A program made the translations under genes and the position numbers. Under the pieces are notes generated by a model, which searched no databases, had not been told where the DNA came from, and saw nothing but the letters and a program-made list of their open reading frames with translations. This document shows, piece after piece, positions 1 through 12,401 of a DNA stretch of 64,000 nucleotides; the first letter of the stretch is position 1; the number at the start of each line of letters is the position of its first letter. Origin of the DNA: Phorcus lineatus (lineage: Eukaryota; Mollusca; Gastropoda; Trochida; Trochidae); NCBI GenBank assembly GCA_921293015.1, contig OV121085.1:11557731-11621730 (forward strand), in the 5' to 3' direction.

Positions 1-186
1 AGAAAATCAGCTGTCTGGATTTTATAACTTATATTGTATCAGTCCTAAAGCAAGTTAACATTATATATTTCGAATGAAATAATCATCATGTTTGCATTTC
101 GAGTGAAAATACATAAACACTATTTAATCGTGAATATGTCAACAATAACTTATAACTTAGTAACTAATTGTTGTATATATCTGCAG

Positions 187-3100
187 CCAGTGACCATAGC
201 GGAGTATATGTGAACTGTAAGTGGACTGGGGCACTGACCACTGTAACGTATGACTACATCACTGATGAGAGGACAACATCACAGTATATCTCATTGGAGA
301 CTACCGGTACGTATTAAAGATGACATGTCACATTATTTCTCATCTTCCATCACTCCTATAGTAAACAGCTTTCATAACAGTGTATCTCATTGGAGACAAG
401 CTGTACGTTTTAAAGATACCATATCACAGAGTTTTCCATCGTCAATCAAATCTATATAAAAAAAACCAATTACATCATATTTCATTCGAAACACCAGGAA
501 CAATTTAAAGAAACAATATCACATTATGTCTTATTGTCCATCACATAAATATGCAGGTCCCCCATTACCGTGTATATCCCTTTCGAGAGAACAGGTACAT
601 TTTAAAGATACCATACCACAGTATTTCCTATTTTCCATCTAATGTATATTAAAATCCCAATGACAGTATATATCATTCGAGACAACTAAGTTCCCATATC
701 ACAGTATTTCTCATTGTCAATCACATATAAAAAGATCCCCTTTTACAATATATCTCAAACGAGACATCAGGTACAGTTTAAAAGTACCATATCGAAGTAT
801 TTATCACTGTCCGTCTAATGTATATTAAAATCCCAATGACAGTATATATCATTCGCGACAACAAAGTTCCCATTTCACCGGTTTTCTCATCACAAATATA
901 AAAAGATCCCCTATAACAGTATATCTCAATCGAGACAGCAGGTACGGTTTAAAGATACCATATCATAGTATTCATCATCGTCCATCACACATATGGTGAA
1001 TAGCTCTCGTCACTGTATATATCATTGGAGACAAAATGTACAGTTTACAGATACAACATAACAGTATTACGTATTGTGCATCACAGGTATAGTTAAAGGC
1101 CCACATCACAGTCTTGTGACATTGTTTAAAGAACCGACTACGTCTCGTTTGAAACTACTGGTATGGTGAAATTGGCCCCAATCATAGTTTTTGTTATTCG
1201 AGCCCATTTGGATTGATAAACTAGAACCACTAGTATTTTTCAAGTGGACACCAACAAAGGATTTCTAATTCGTCACATCTTGTATTGTTAAATCGGTCCT
1301 CACCAAACTAATTTCATACAAGGATACTCTTTCCGTTATTTTTTAAAAAATTTTATTGCACATTTGTTTGTGCACATATATATACAAGTCTCTTTCCGTT
1401 ATTGGCAATCATCATATTTTCTTATTGTAGGAGACCACAGGTTTCGTTTGATTTGTCCTCATCAAAGTATTCTTATTCGAGACTACCGTTACAGCATCGG
1501 AGGGGCAATATTATGCATCCGATCGGAGACTACTGTATATAAATTTAGTAAAATCGCCCTATTCATATGTTTCGGCAACAACAGAATGGGCCATCATCAC
1601 AGTATTGTAATAAGAGGCCAATGTTTATCTGAGGCAAAAATTGACAGTAATGTTTCTATAAGAGCTCGTTTATACAACGTATATAATGCCAAGAAGGTCA
1701 ATATGGAAAATTTTACAGACAATACACTGTGAATATCTATACTTGAAATGTTCCTGTCTACAGAATCTGCTGACGACAAAAACAGAACTGAATGTCGGAA
1801 TTGCAGCTGGCCTTCTGGCGGGTATGGACGGCACATTTTACCTTCTGAGGGTGAGTATCAAAAGACGTTCATGGTTCCGTTAGAGTATTAAAAAATTCAA
1901 TATTTATATGATTTGAAAATAAAGTAAACATGTTTACTTCAGTATTTCAGACCATTTGAGCCATTGTACACTTGAATAAGATTAATTACTATATTTTTGT
2001 TAGGAATACCTAAGCTGAAATTTTGAAACGAAATAGATGTTAAACGAAGACAATCTGGGTTTATAATATTTTTATTGACAGGAAATACTCTATAAGGAGA
2101 CAAGAATTACATATTACATATAACGAAGACATTGAACTAATTTTCTACAGTATTATTGTCATATGGTAGACATATCAGTATTCTTTTAGTATTGAGTATT
2201 AAGATTAAACTCGCGAAGAAAAATGTGAAATTTACACAATGTTCTGATAAGCCTTTAAATGGATAACTATATTCTGAACGAGCGCACACAGATCATACAC
2301 TACCAGTACATAATACTATAGATACTACTACTAACATTAATTCAGCAATATTGAAACCCTTTTATAGCGTGCACTGATTACAGTTTAGCCTGATTATGTA
2401 GCGGTTCCATATTGACAGCGACGCTTACATTTTAAGTGATACACATTCAAATATCACGTTTTCCAACTACGGGAGCACTTTCTTATTTTAATCAGAAAAG
2501 ATTTTTTCAGTTGCAGACCAGGTGGAGATTATTCTAGCTACAGCTTCAGGTTTTGTGTTGGCCTTTCTCTTGGTGGCTTTCGCCTGTTTGTTTAGAAGGT
2601 ACGAAGTTATGATAACCAAAAAGTATTTTTTTTTTCTAAATTGTTATTCCGATAACACATTTTAGCACGCTACACTGTCCGCTAAGGCTCCGATGTGTAA
2701 TTAGGATACATCAAGGTACAACATTCTTGGTGTCAAGGATATTACATATCTATTCTAAAAACGCCCTTCTATCTATTAAACAACCATAACAGTTACCCAG
2801 GCAATTTTAGTTTTAAGCACACAATGGACAGTGATCTCGGCAGCATAAAGCAAACGAATCCTTCGATATCTGTTTGGGTCACATACAATTACAGAGGTCA
2901 AGTACCGGAACTTCTTAAAGAACCACGATGACGTCATATTCTTTAAAATTAGAACGTGTTTAACAACGGATATCTTAAATTCGTTTTACAGGATTTATGC
3001 ACAAACAATTTATTCAAGAAAAACAAAAAAAACTGTGAAGTTATGTCTCAACGTTAATGAAGAACCGCTGATTCATTTTTTTTATTATTTCACTACTGCT

Positions 3101-5078
3101 GTGAATTTATATGTATCTATGCTCCAAAGTGGAGAAAATCAGGAAAATTTTCACAAAAGAAATGAAAAATGGTTTTGAAAGGTAATGACAGAATACACTT
3201 TCAATTCTTATGTCCAAAATTTGTTATGTTTTTTACAATTAAGTTTTTAATTTAATTGCGACATTGACTCCTTCAGTTAGCGAGTACTCACTGTTTCCCA
3301 AGCCGGGTAAGAGATCAGCATCTGGATATTGTGTTGGTCCTCGAACAGGGAAGTAAAATGTCAGTCATATCATAGGTGAATGATGCTTATACAAGAGGAA
3401 GTACATCGAAATCGCGATCTTATTTGAAGTGCCTCTATATACGTAGGATATATTTGTAGTCTCCTATCACTTATGTCACATGAGTAAATGTATTTCCGTT
3501 CAATGACTAACTGTCCTAATAAGTATAGCGAAATCCCAGATGTGAAGTGATCTAAAGAGGATAAGATTCAATGTCCTCTGACAAATTTCAGCAAAAAGGA
3601 CGCCGTTACTCATCGGATGATGACACTCTGCATTGTTGCATAATGTCTGAAGTATGAAGGGCTGACAGGAAGGTGTTTCTACAAAACTTGCCTCTTTCGA
3701 ACTAGCAGAACGACTGGGTGTATGTTGAAATTTGTTTGAGAAATGAATTGCAAAGCGTAATAAAGAGTTCTTCATCATCTCTATCATCAAATCAACTGAG
3801 CTCATGAGGGTTTTCAGCTTTGTTTAAAGGAACAGGCGCACACAAAAATTTCGTAAATACAACGAATGCACAGCTTAACAAATAATGCATACATCTCGAT
3901 ATTACAAACGTTTTGCACTTAGGTTACCTACTTTACTAATAATTTGGCAGATATGTACGAATTCTGGTTATAAAGTTGATTCCAAAATACCGGAAGTATT
4001 TGTTGCAACGTTGCATGAAATCCAAATGAACTACGATATCGGAAATATTCGAAGTTTGCTTACGGCTAGAAAAATACGGCATTCACTATTGTCAATCTAA
4101 TAGCAATGATGATACCATATTTAAAATATCGGTTAAGCTACAAGACTACTTAGATAAACAGTCATCCTTTGTTCTTAATTCATAGAATAAGTAAATTTAA
4201 AAGCTGAACACATTACTAGTTCGGCCGTTTAAATTGTCAATATTGTTTTCCTTTTTGTGCATAGCTGACCATAGATTTTGAACATCTCTAAGTCGACTTC
4301 GACCGTCTGAACATTGCATCTATTGATTGCGGGGCAATTGTAAAGAATGATAAGTATTTAATTGCTCGATAGAATGTTAAAGTGATTTAAATAATAAAAG
4401 TGTGCTGTAGTGCCTTTAAAGTTCTGACGGACACACATTAATAATAACTTTGGCTACAAATTACTTACGTTTATTATTCGTCACTTGTCGCTTGTTGTTT
4501 CCTTAATGGATTAACAATTCAGATCAGCTTGACATTTATGATCATGGTTTCTGTGTTAATTTCAAACATCTGAAATATGTATTACACTACCCTATACCAA
4601 CATGAAATGTGTTCATTGTCAGGAACGTTTTAAATCTGTACATGCAAAACAAAATATCAAATAACCCAAATGCCATAAGTCTCCTAAAGACATTTATATT
4701 TTTAAAAAATAATGAATAAATGCTCACTTATTCTCAAAATCATTTCACATTTTATTTTCAATATGAAACCATATTGGTCGTGTTGTTCCTTTAATTATCC
4801 ATTTTAATTGCAGCAGTTGCAAGCGAGAAGGCAAATTGGTGGTGACACCACAGCAACCGGAAGTGATAAGCAACCCGTCCGCATCTATTCCGGAAGTGCA
4901 GGTCACGACTGAAGTCTCGGATAACGTATTTGTAGAAGTGCACGCCGAGACGAGACGAGACGGAAGTGGTTCATACAACGAGTTGGAAGAAAGTGATAAC
5001 TATGAAGAGACTGATATGAAAAAGGATAACGTGAATCGCAACTCAAACGGATGTTATGATAATGTTGCATTTGAGTAA
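187..5078 (+). CDS. Single-pass transmembrane receptor-like protein, 3' part (last four exons)
   Basis: Exons 187-306, 1764-1850, 2511-2598 and 4814-5078 join in one frame (phases 1, 1, 2) and encode the last 185 residues; the 5' end lies outside the window. All junctions are GT/AG. Exons 1 and 2 encode extracellular sequence containing an N-R-T glycosylation sequon and a C-x2-C pair (CRNC). Exon 3 encodes a membrane span, roughly ATASGFVLAFLLVAFACLF, followed by a basic stop-transfer (RR, then CKR). Exon 4 is a cytoplasmic tail of about 88 residues, rich in Glu, Asp, Ser and Asn, with three tyrosines in acidic or asparagine-rich settings (SYNELEE, DNYEET, CYDNVAFE at the C terminus) that could be phosphorylated. 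I do not recognise the ectodomain family; a lectin-like or Ig-like fold would be a guess. Exons 3 and 4 each have two possible acceptors (2511 or 2517; 4814 or 4817), both in frame. The intron at 2599-4813 shows no convincing gene. Confidence 0.72.
307..1640. repeat. Degenerate intronic satellite copying the exon end and splice donor
   Basis: About 1.3 kb of diverged tandem units containing the words 'cacagtatatctcattggag' and 'gagacaacaggtac', alternating with 'catatcacagtatttctcat'. The clearest higher-order period is about 180 bp, for example 'taatgtatattaaaatccca' at about 639 and again at about 817. The first unit overlaps the 3' end of the coding exon at 187-306, including its GGTACGT donor, so the array appears to have grown from the exon/intron boundary. 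The short open frame at 250-459 lies in this array and is not a gene. Confidence 0.8.
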
Positions 5079-5630
5079 TGACTATGATACGAATGAAGCT
5101 TGAATGGCTGAGGGTCGGAAAAACATAATGATACAGAGTTGTCGTTTTCGTTTAATCTAAGATCTGCTACTTCGCTTCGTGAGTGGCTTTGTGTCTCTGT
5201 ATCGTACATCGTGTACTTCAAACCATGTACAAAGCCCATTACACAGACATTGAGCAAAATTGGAAAATTTGTCAGAATATCGCACCTTTAAAGCCGCCGA
5301 GTCAATTGATAAAGAGCACGTGGTTTCCGCGAAAAATCAACCATGACATTGTTGTCACGCTTCTTCCGGTGTTAAACTTGGGCTTTGTTTGTCGACGATA
5401 ATAAAATGACAGTTCGAGAAGAAATTTAATATAAGAACGACTTTCATTGACGTGGGACTTCCTTATTTCCACTTGTAGAGTTTATTATGCAAGCTGGACA
5501 CTCGAGTAAGCAAAAAGAACGAAGCAATTCAGTTGATATGTATAATGTCTGCCTTCAATAATTACGTTATTGTACATATTTCTTGGTTTGAAGTTGGCTG
5601 GTTTCATGTAAATGTTGTTTATATTTTTTA

Positions 5631-5687
5631 AATAAATATCTATCTTTCAAAGTGTGTTTACATTTATTGTTCAAACGCTGAAATAAA
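5631..5687 (+). promoter_or_regulatory. Polyadenylation signals of the membrane-protein gene
   Basis: AATAAA hexamers at 5631-5636 and 5682-5687, about 550-600 bp after the stop codon at 5076-5078. They are the first canonical signals downstream, so the 3' UTR most likely ends near 5650-5710, just before a MITE. Confidence 0.5.
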
Positions 5688-5713
5688 ACGTCCATTAGTT
5701 AATATGTGCCCCT

Positions 5714-6326
5714 ACAGCTGCATCCCGAAAGTTTGTTCACCTGTACAGCTTAGTGCAAATATCAAGTCCTTTGAATTTTCTTTGGACGTCATTGCATTAC
5801 TTCATTTGTACTTGCAATAAACATGTCCGTGTTCATAGATAGTTATTCAACAACTGTTCATTGGATTGTCAGGTGGATGGTGGAATTTTCCGAACATAAA
5901 GCAAGAAGAAATAGTTAGATCGGGTCAATTTTATACATTTGAAATTTCCTACATTTTTAAATCATTTTTTCTAATGGATTGAATGAAACAAATGGCACCA
6001 TACATATCTTGAATGAGAATACGATAAATAACACTGGCTTTTTAGCCTTGTTAATCACTTATTAGAGATTTTACACGAGAAAGATAAAAAGTGAAATTTG
6101 CAAATCTTGACCAGTGGTCACTTCAACGGGCTGCCAATTTTATTACAGATAACAGTGTGGTATGCAAACAGATTATGTTACGGAAATTAATTGTCGCGTC
6201 TGACCTCATAACACAACATTGTAATTTTTAATTTATCAATGCTATGATGCCCCAAAATAATCCAAAATACATGACAGCTTCACTACGATAGGCAAGTAGG
6301 TGAACAGACCTTTGGTATGCAGCTGT
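5714..6326. mobile_element. MITE family A, copy 1
   Basis: Non-coding element with terminal inverted repeats: the left end reads 'acagctgcatcccgaaag' followed by 'tttgttcacct', and the right end is its near complement 'ggtgaacagacctttggtat' plus 'gcagctgt'. TA dinucleotides flank both ends (5713-5714 and 6326-6327), suggesting a TA target site as in Tc1/mariner-type elements. Copies 2 (30128-30645) and 3 (42764-43313) share the termini. Copy 3 also shares internal words such as 'ttaatcacttatta', 'acctcataacacaac' (one base different) and 'atgctatgatgcc'. It encodes no protein. Confidence 0.82.
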
Positions 6327-6363
6327 ATATATTGTCCGCAATTTGCAAAAAAGAGCTATACCG

Positions 6364-6389
6364 CCCCCCCCCCCCCCCCCCCCCCCCCC
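6364..6389. repeat. 26-base poly(C) run
   Basis: Twenty-six uninterrupted cytosines, just downstream of MITE copy 1. This is a mononucleotide microsatellite; the complementary strand is a G-run able to form a quadruplex and this strand an i-motif. Confidence 0.95.
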
Positions 6390-7485
6390 TTTTCATCAAT
6401 TAGAATTCAGAGGGTCATCAAACCCATAATGTAGAATTCCCATCAGATGACGAATTTTTAATACCCGGTTTTGCATCATGAATGTCTTATCGTAAATCAG
6501 TTGTTTATTTCTGGATATTTGATCCATACATATAGTTCATTTTTATAATTTTGGGAAATTAGTGCAATTAAGGGGGCCTTTTTTCATATAACTTTCATCA
6601 AAACCATATGGCGGACAGTAGCCGACAGGTACAGTCGTAGGTAGAATTGTGTTTCTATGATGTATATGTTTTCAGTTTAGCCAGGACCATTATATCGATA
6701 TAACAATCCCTGGTTTGAGCATGAATAATCTGACCCCTGTTCCGAAAAAAAATATAAAGAAACAAATTTACTAATCATAAGTAGCCTACAGTGGATTCTT
6801 GACTGTGCATTCTTCGTTTCGCTTGTGCGCCAGTGCGTCTGTACGTATAGTCAATATTTCAGAAGCTCGACCATTTCGTGTATAATTAATCTATAGAAAT
6901 TGTCTGGGATGTTATAGCGAATGCTAGATAACTCTCTACGCCAAAAACAGGATGTCTGTCGCGAACAATATAATATGTAGGTTAACACTTGAATTAAGCG
7001 CAGGGCGGATCATGTGTAGAAGTCTATTTTATTTAACGATTAGAGCATTTTATTGGCTAATGGAACACGACTGGGAGAGCGCAAGGAGGTAAAAGTGTTA
7101 CCAAATGGTAACACGATATAGTGTTGAATTATCGGAAAGTATATACTCTAGATTTGTTGGTTTGTGGTCCTAGAGAAGAATTAGAAATAGAACTTTAAAA
7201 AATTCAGCCTACAGATGTACGCCGGACGCCATATATGCCAGTCAAATATTGCATGAGCCCCTCGATTAGGCCCGATGCGCTAAAACCACAGATGTCATGT
7301 TTTTACAGACACAAATGAAATTAATGTCAAAAGACATTTCGGTCGCTCAACAAATAAAGTACAACTTTATTTTCCAAAAAGGTTTGAAATTTTGAAAAGT
7401 CTTCACCAAATGAGGAGAGTTTATACTTTAGTAAGCGGTATGCAGTTACTCATTCATTTGGGAGTTACTTCCCTTTGACGACGAT
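6390..7485. other. Intergenic and presumed LYRM2 promoter/5' UTR
   Basis: No open frame or recognisable repeat. The last few hundred bases presumably hold the LYRM2 promoter, but I see no clear TATA box. This is AT-rich single-copy-looking sequence. Confidence 0.4.
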
Positions 7486-10198
7486 ATGGCTTCAACTAAA
7501 CTTGGAAATTCGATGTCATTGAAGAAGGTACTACTTTATCAAAAATAGATATATTTTAAAAATCCTAAACATTCCAGTTTTTGAAAATGTTTTGGATTGG
7601 TTTGATTTCCTAATAATGTTACTTTTCATATTTTTTACGTTTATGATTGGCAATCTTATTGTCTTGTTCAGTTTTCGATCACTCCTTACACTGACGGGTT
7701 TGGGGTGTATCTAGAGGACATATTTGTACAGTTCTGTAAAGATTTAAAAGTGCCCCCAATAAGAATTAAGAGAGTGATTGGATGGCCCTGATCAGCATGA
7801 CAAAATAAAGAATTCTAGGATCTCATGCTTTTAAAGAATTTAAAAAGTTGTCATAAACATATTTTGAATAATGAAAGCTGATGCTAAACTTAAGCATTTT
7901 CAATAAACACTTGAAAATAATAAGGTCAACTTTTAGGTTACTGATATTTTGCAGCTGCTTGCCTCTTTTTTGCACACAAGCAAATGGGTTTTTTCCAAAC
8001 GGTATAACTTAATCTGTTCGATTATTAACACTCTTTTGAAATAATTCTCCTAATGCAGAAATACACCATGTCCATTTTAAGTTGGAAAATTCATGATTAT
8101 ATCCCAATTAGTATAAAATGAAATATCCCAAATACGATATCATAGATTAATCAGGGTATGATATCCCCATCAGAAGGTGTCCAAAACCTGCTTAAGTATT
8201 ACGATTAGACTTCAAGTCAAGAGTTATCAAGTTTAGGAGTTCCCATTTGTGAACTAACTTACCGTATTCGACTTAATAACCGCCCACTCCCCTATAAGCG
8301 CCCACCCACCACGTTTTTGACTGAACAATATGCGTTCTGATTTAGCGCCCACCTCTCAACATTGCTTACCTTGCATGTTGATTCATTGAAGAAGGTTTTT
8401 TCAGTCTTTCAATAAGTCTTTTACTTCCACTAAAGTGAAGAATACATAGTATTTCAAGACCCCCAGCGACCATTAAAATAATAAAAGTTACAAAACCATA
8501 TTTCAAAGACATATATATCGTAAGAAAACACTTTGAAGACTAAACTTAAGGACAATTTTTATCGTTTTATTAAGCGCCCCCTTTTACCAATTTTTTAAGC
8601 GCCCTGGGCGCTTATCACGTCGAATACGGTATTCATCTGATATATGTTTTGCACCAATATTTTGCAGATGGCTGACTGAAAGGTTTGCTTAATTGTCAGT
8701 TAATTTGTTACGATGCCCGGATGTAAAATGAGAGTGCGTAAGAGAAAACCAACACTTTTTAGGTTTTACACATTTTCATTATCCACAATCATGGTGATAG
8801 TTTGTGATTTGTATAGAACCGTTCAAGCTTTCTTCCCCTGGTAGAATTTTCATGTGCAAATTCTCCAAAATTTTTAATTGTTTGATTTGATTCTCTACTT
8901 AAATGAAAATTTCAAAACTGTTGAGTAACATCTATATTAATTTTTTCGTCATTAGTTTTCCCTGTTGACCTGCTGGTCAATACTGCGAAATTCTTCTTTG
9001 AGTTTGAGTCACCCATCACTAATTTCATGTTATTTCAAATGAGAAAGAGTAATATTTGGGAAATGATAGAACATAGGATGTTGGAATGTGCTTACAAGCT
9101 AAATATTGACACAGAATGATTTTATTCACAGTTTCTCCTAAGATCCGAAGTGTTGAGGTTATACCGGGATATATTTCGAGCAATTCGTCAGGTGTCAGAT
9201 GACAGTCATCGCACGCAGCTACGTGATTGGGCACGACATGATTTCCGACAAAACAAACATCAAAGTGATGAGGTCAGATGTCTTTAACATTGTAAAATTT
9301 CATAACAGAATGAGTCCTTTCGGTTAAATTTCTGGTGAGACATAATATCAAGGGGCATTCCTGTCTATTTGTCTAAGTTATTAATGCATGATTATTCAAA
9401 TGTAAGTAATGATGCTGATAACAATATTTCGTTTGCTTAAGATTCAACATTTAGGCAAAGAGCTGCTCATATTAATTGAAAAGGAGCCCCCCCAGGAACA
9501 GGTTTTCATCACTAAACCGATAAGAAAACATTGCTTATATGGGCTGAGAAACAGTAATAATAATTTGCATCACAGTTTAAGCCATATTTTGAAATAACTA
9601 TTTCTTGGATCATTGTAAATCTTAATCTATTGCAGTTGTGTAATGTTTAGAGCAACTTTCTTATAAAAAGAAAATCAAGTGTATTTTGGGCAGGAAAATG
9701 TTGTTTTTATTTATACTTCTTATTCCAGAGATGGTACTTTAACATAAAGTAAAATAAGTAGTTGATAAGCATGTAAGGTAAAGGGAATAAGAAAAATGCA
9801 AATTTGTACATATGTGTATGAATGTCATTTTATTATTGATTGAGACAGAGGAGTCCATTTAAAATCATGTCAGGACAAAACTCCATCTCATTGAAATTAG
9901 ACCGAACTAATCACTCGTACCTCACTCCATTTCTTGTACGAGCAATTAGTTTTGGCCTGATTTCAATGAAGTTGGACAAAACTGTTCTATTCAAGATGGA
10001 TGCATTTGGTAGAAGGGCTTTTATGAATGCTTCAGTAAGTCAAATGTCAGACTGTGCTTGATAGTATGTATATATATCCTAAGAAGCCTTGTTTACTTGA
10101 TACAATTACCATTATTTCAGGAAGCAATCAAGATGCTTATTACTAAAGGAAGGATGTCCCTGAAAGAACTTGAAAGCAGTATTCACCTAGCAAGTTGA
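7486..10198 (+). CDS. LYRM2: LYR motif-containing protein 2 (LYRM2), complete
   Basis: Exons 7486-7527, 9132-9272 and 10121-10198, all phase 0 with GT/AG junctions, encode 86 residues; vertebrate LYRM2 is about 88. The start codon opens 'MASTKLGNSMSLKK'. Exon 2 carries the family signature: 'VLRLYRDIFRAIRQV' with the L-Y-R tripeptide, then 'DWARHDFRQNK', the conserved W-A-R-x2-F-R block. Exon 3 gives 'MLITKGRMSLKELE' and the stop. LYR proteins are small three-helix mitochondrial proteins that bind acyl-ACP and act in assembly or activity of respiratory complexes; LYRM2 has been linked to complex I. That role is known for the family and is not shown here. Intron 1 (7528-9131) contains a MITE and intron 2 (9273-10120) a palindromic hairpin. 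Orthology is clear from the sequence pattern over the whole length. Confidence 0.95.
8260..8631. mobile_element. MITE with 'TACCGTATTCGAC' terminal inverted repeats
   Basis: Lies in LYRM2 intron 1. The left end 'taccgtattcgacttaataa' followed by a GCGCCCA-type block is mirrored at the right end by 'gggcgcttatcacgtcgaat' plus 'acggta'. Both ends hold repeated 'AAGCGCCC' words, so the subterminal regions are also related. It is about 370 bp with no coding capacity. I see no clear target-site duplication, so the superfamily is unassigned. It is the only copy in the window. Confidence 0.75.
9879..9975. repeat. Imperfect hairpin in LYRM2 intron 2
   Basis: Arms 9879-9920 and 9936-9975 are imperfect reverse complements (for example 'tcattgaaattag' against 'ctgatttcaatga', and 'cactcgtac' against 'gtacgagca'), separated by about 15 bases. 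This is probably a small foldback element; the open frame across it is incidental. Confidence 0.65.
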
Positions 10199-12401
10199 TG
10201 TGACTGAGGTATAAATGTTTTGACGATTTAAATGGATCTGATTCCACCTAGCTTGACAACATAAGAAATGGTTTATAGGGCTGAATATTGGCAACATTTG
10301 GTATTGTTATATATTGCAAAGATTTTGCCAGATATTGAATCAATTTTGATTTTTTGCTTTTTAAAAGATTTAAGCACACCACTTAAGATAAAATGAATGT
10401 TAAATTATTAGTTCAAATTATTAAACATTACTCATTGATAGGAAATTTCAAAATTATGAATTGGTAAATATAAATTCAAAGACAGTTCTTGCTAATTGAG
10501 TGTACTTTGTTTCATCTTTTACCTGCAAATCATCTTAGAACAAGTCATATCTAATTTTAATCTATGTCTTGAGTACAATACATTGTGAAAAGGAAATTCA
10601 TATTGTGATAATCATATTTCACAGTTTATACAAGTATAAAGCAAGGCCCATGCAAATATATAGTTGCTAAATATGGCCGATGTGCTGTGTAAAGAAGACT
10701 CAAAGTTCAAAGTGCATATTCCAAAAGTAGAGCTTCCCGAAAGCATAAAGACATATCCGAGGGGTCTTTGAACAGCGCCACTGACTGGACAACTAACTTT
10801 GATTGTATCCAATGAGACTGAGAAAAGCTTTTATAAGTGTAGAGGTTGAATAGGAATTTGTAAAGGAACTATCTCTTTTAGGATACAATGCTTTAAACTA
10901 TGAAATTTGTTATCATATGGGCTTTACCTTGTTGGTAAATAATCATTTACTTATTGATAGAAATTGTATTAAATGGGTGATCATTTACTATCCTATGGTG
11001 CTGTGATATGCTAAATGATAAATGGTTGCAATTGGCTTCACCATAATTGATCAATCAATATTTTGTATATCAGACCAAAGTGAATATTCTTTTAACATTT
11101 AAACAGATTTTTGTCAGTCATATTGATACATGTTCAAGTTTTTTTTTTTTATCTCATTTGGTTGATCTTTTCTCCAATTGCAAGATTAACTAGTAACTTA
11201 GTATAGTATTAAGTTATTATTATGTAACTGTTATATGTATATGATCATTTTTGTTGCTTGCAAATTCATCAGACCTGAAAGGTTAGATGCACTTATGGCA
11301 TGGCCAGTTGTCTGTAGGTTATCATTTGTAAACTATTTTTAACTCTCCCTCCACAATTTGGCAACTAGGAGATCTAATTTGTAACTTTGGGACTGAGCCC
11401 CTTCAATTTGGTGCGTGGTAGGCATTCTCCCTGAAAAAAAATTAAAATGTTCTGAGCCAAAACCAAATGCGGAAGGAGGCTGAAATTCCAAGAGTAATAT
11501 GTTTGTGACATTGAGTCTGAAATTTGTAAATTTTGTGATCAGCTCCCTTCAAATATGGGTGTGTGCAACCTCAAATTGTCTTTCATCTAATTTCATGAAA
11601 CCATCAATGCTAGCAGTCTTGAATTTTAGAAATATCATCCTTTTATGATGGAGACTAATAGGTGTAAATTTCATTGTCCTACCCCAAAATATTATTGGCT
11701 TGTGGGATACTTTATGCCATTTAGCAAAAAATAACTAGTTGGCATTGGAAACTCACAATTTTAGATTACTATCTTTGGAGACTCAAGTTTGCATATTTGG
11801 TCTCGACTCCCCATCAGATATGAGTAAGGCAGGGTATCAACCATCAAATCGTCATTTGTATTCACGAACTATGAATGCAAGTTTTGAACATAAGAAACAG
11901 AAAGACTGATGAGCTACAGAGCCCACACCCCATTTTTTTAATAATCTAAATCAAGAAAAAGTATTAATGTGAAAATCTTTCAAGGTCATTGAATCCTTCA
12001 GCTCACCTGACTATATGACCAAGCAGATACTGAAGGCATAAATGAATGTTTCATTTAAAAAATAAACAAAATTATGCCTTTTCTTAAATTAATCATTAAC
12101 AATGATTATGTATGAAGTAACTACAGAAAGGAATTTTTCAAATGTTTGTATATCTTTATTACAAGTATTTGTATGAATGTTGGACAGTGATTCTCATAAA
12201 TGGGAAAGAGGAATTGTTTGGAAGGTTGTTATGTGTGAATTGTGATCATTATTTTTTAAATAAAGATAATCATGTGAATCTTTTTTATAATTTTTTACAA
12301 GGATCATCCAAATGATCAAAGTTTAAGGAACGTCTCATTCTTTGAAAAAAAATTCCTTTTTGTCTTGACAAAATTTAAGCTGTCCTGTACATGCTAATAA
12401 A
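10199..12401 (+). other. Probable LYRM2 3' UTR with several poly(A) signals
   Basis: No coding potential. AATAAA hexamers occur at 12061, 12259 and 12396. If one is used, the 3' UTR is about 1.9-2.2 kb. Where the transcript really ends cannot be decided from sequence. Confidence 0.35.

Noticed and set aside
250-459. 69-codon open frame at the left edge
   Set aside because: Lies in a different frame of an exon and in the satellite array; the phase-consistent exon model explains the region better.
3500-3805. 101-codon minus-strand open frame in the membrane-protein intron
   Set aside because: No recognisable motif, no splice sites in the right places and no second copy; likely chance.
8713-8844. 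Short open frame starting MPGCKMRVRKRKP, reminiscent of a THAP-type start
   Set aside because: Too short, lacks the remaining zinc ligands and lies within LYRM2 intron 1.
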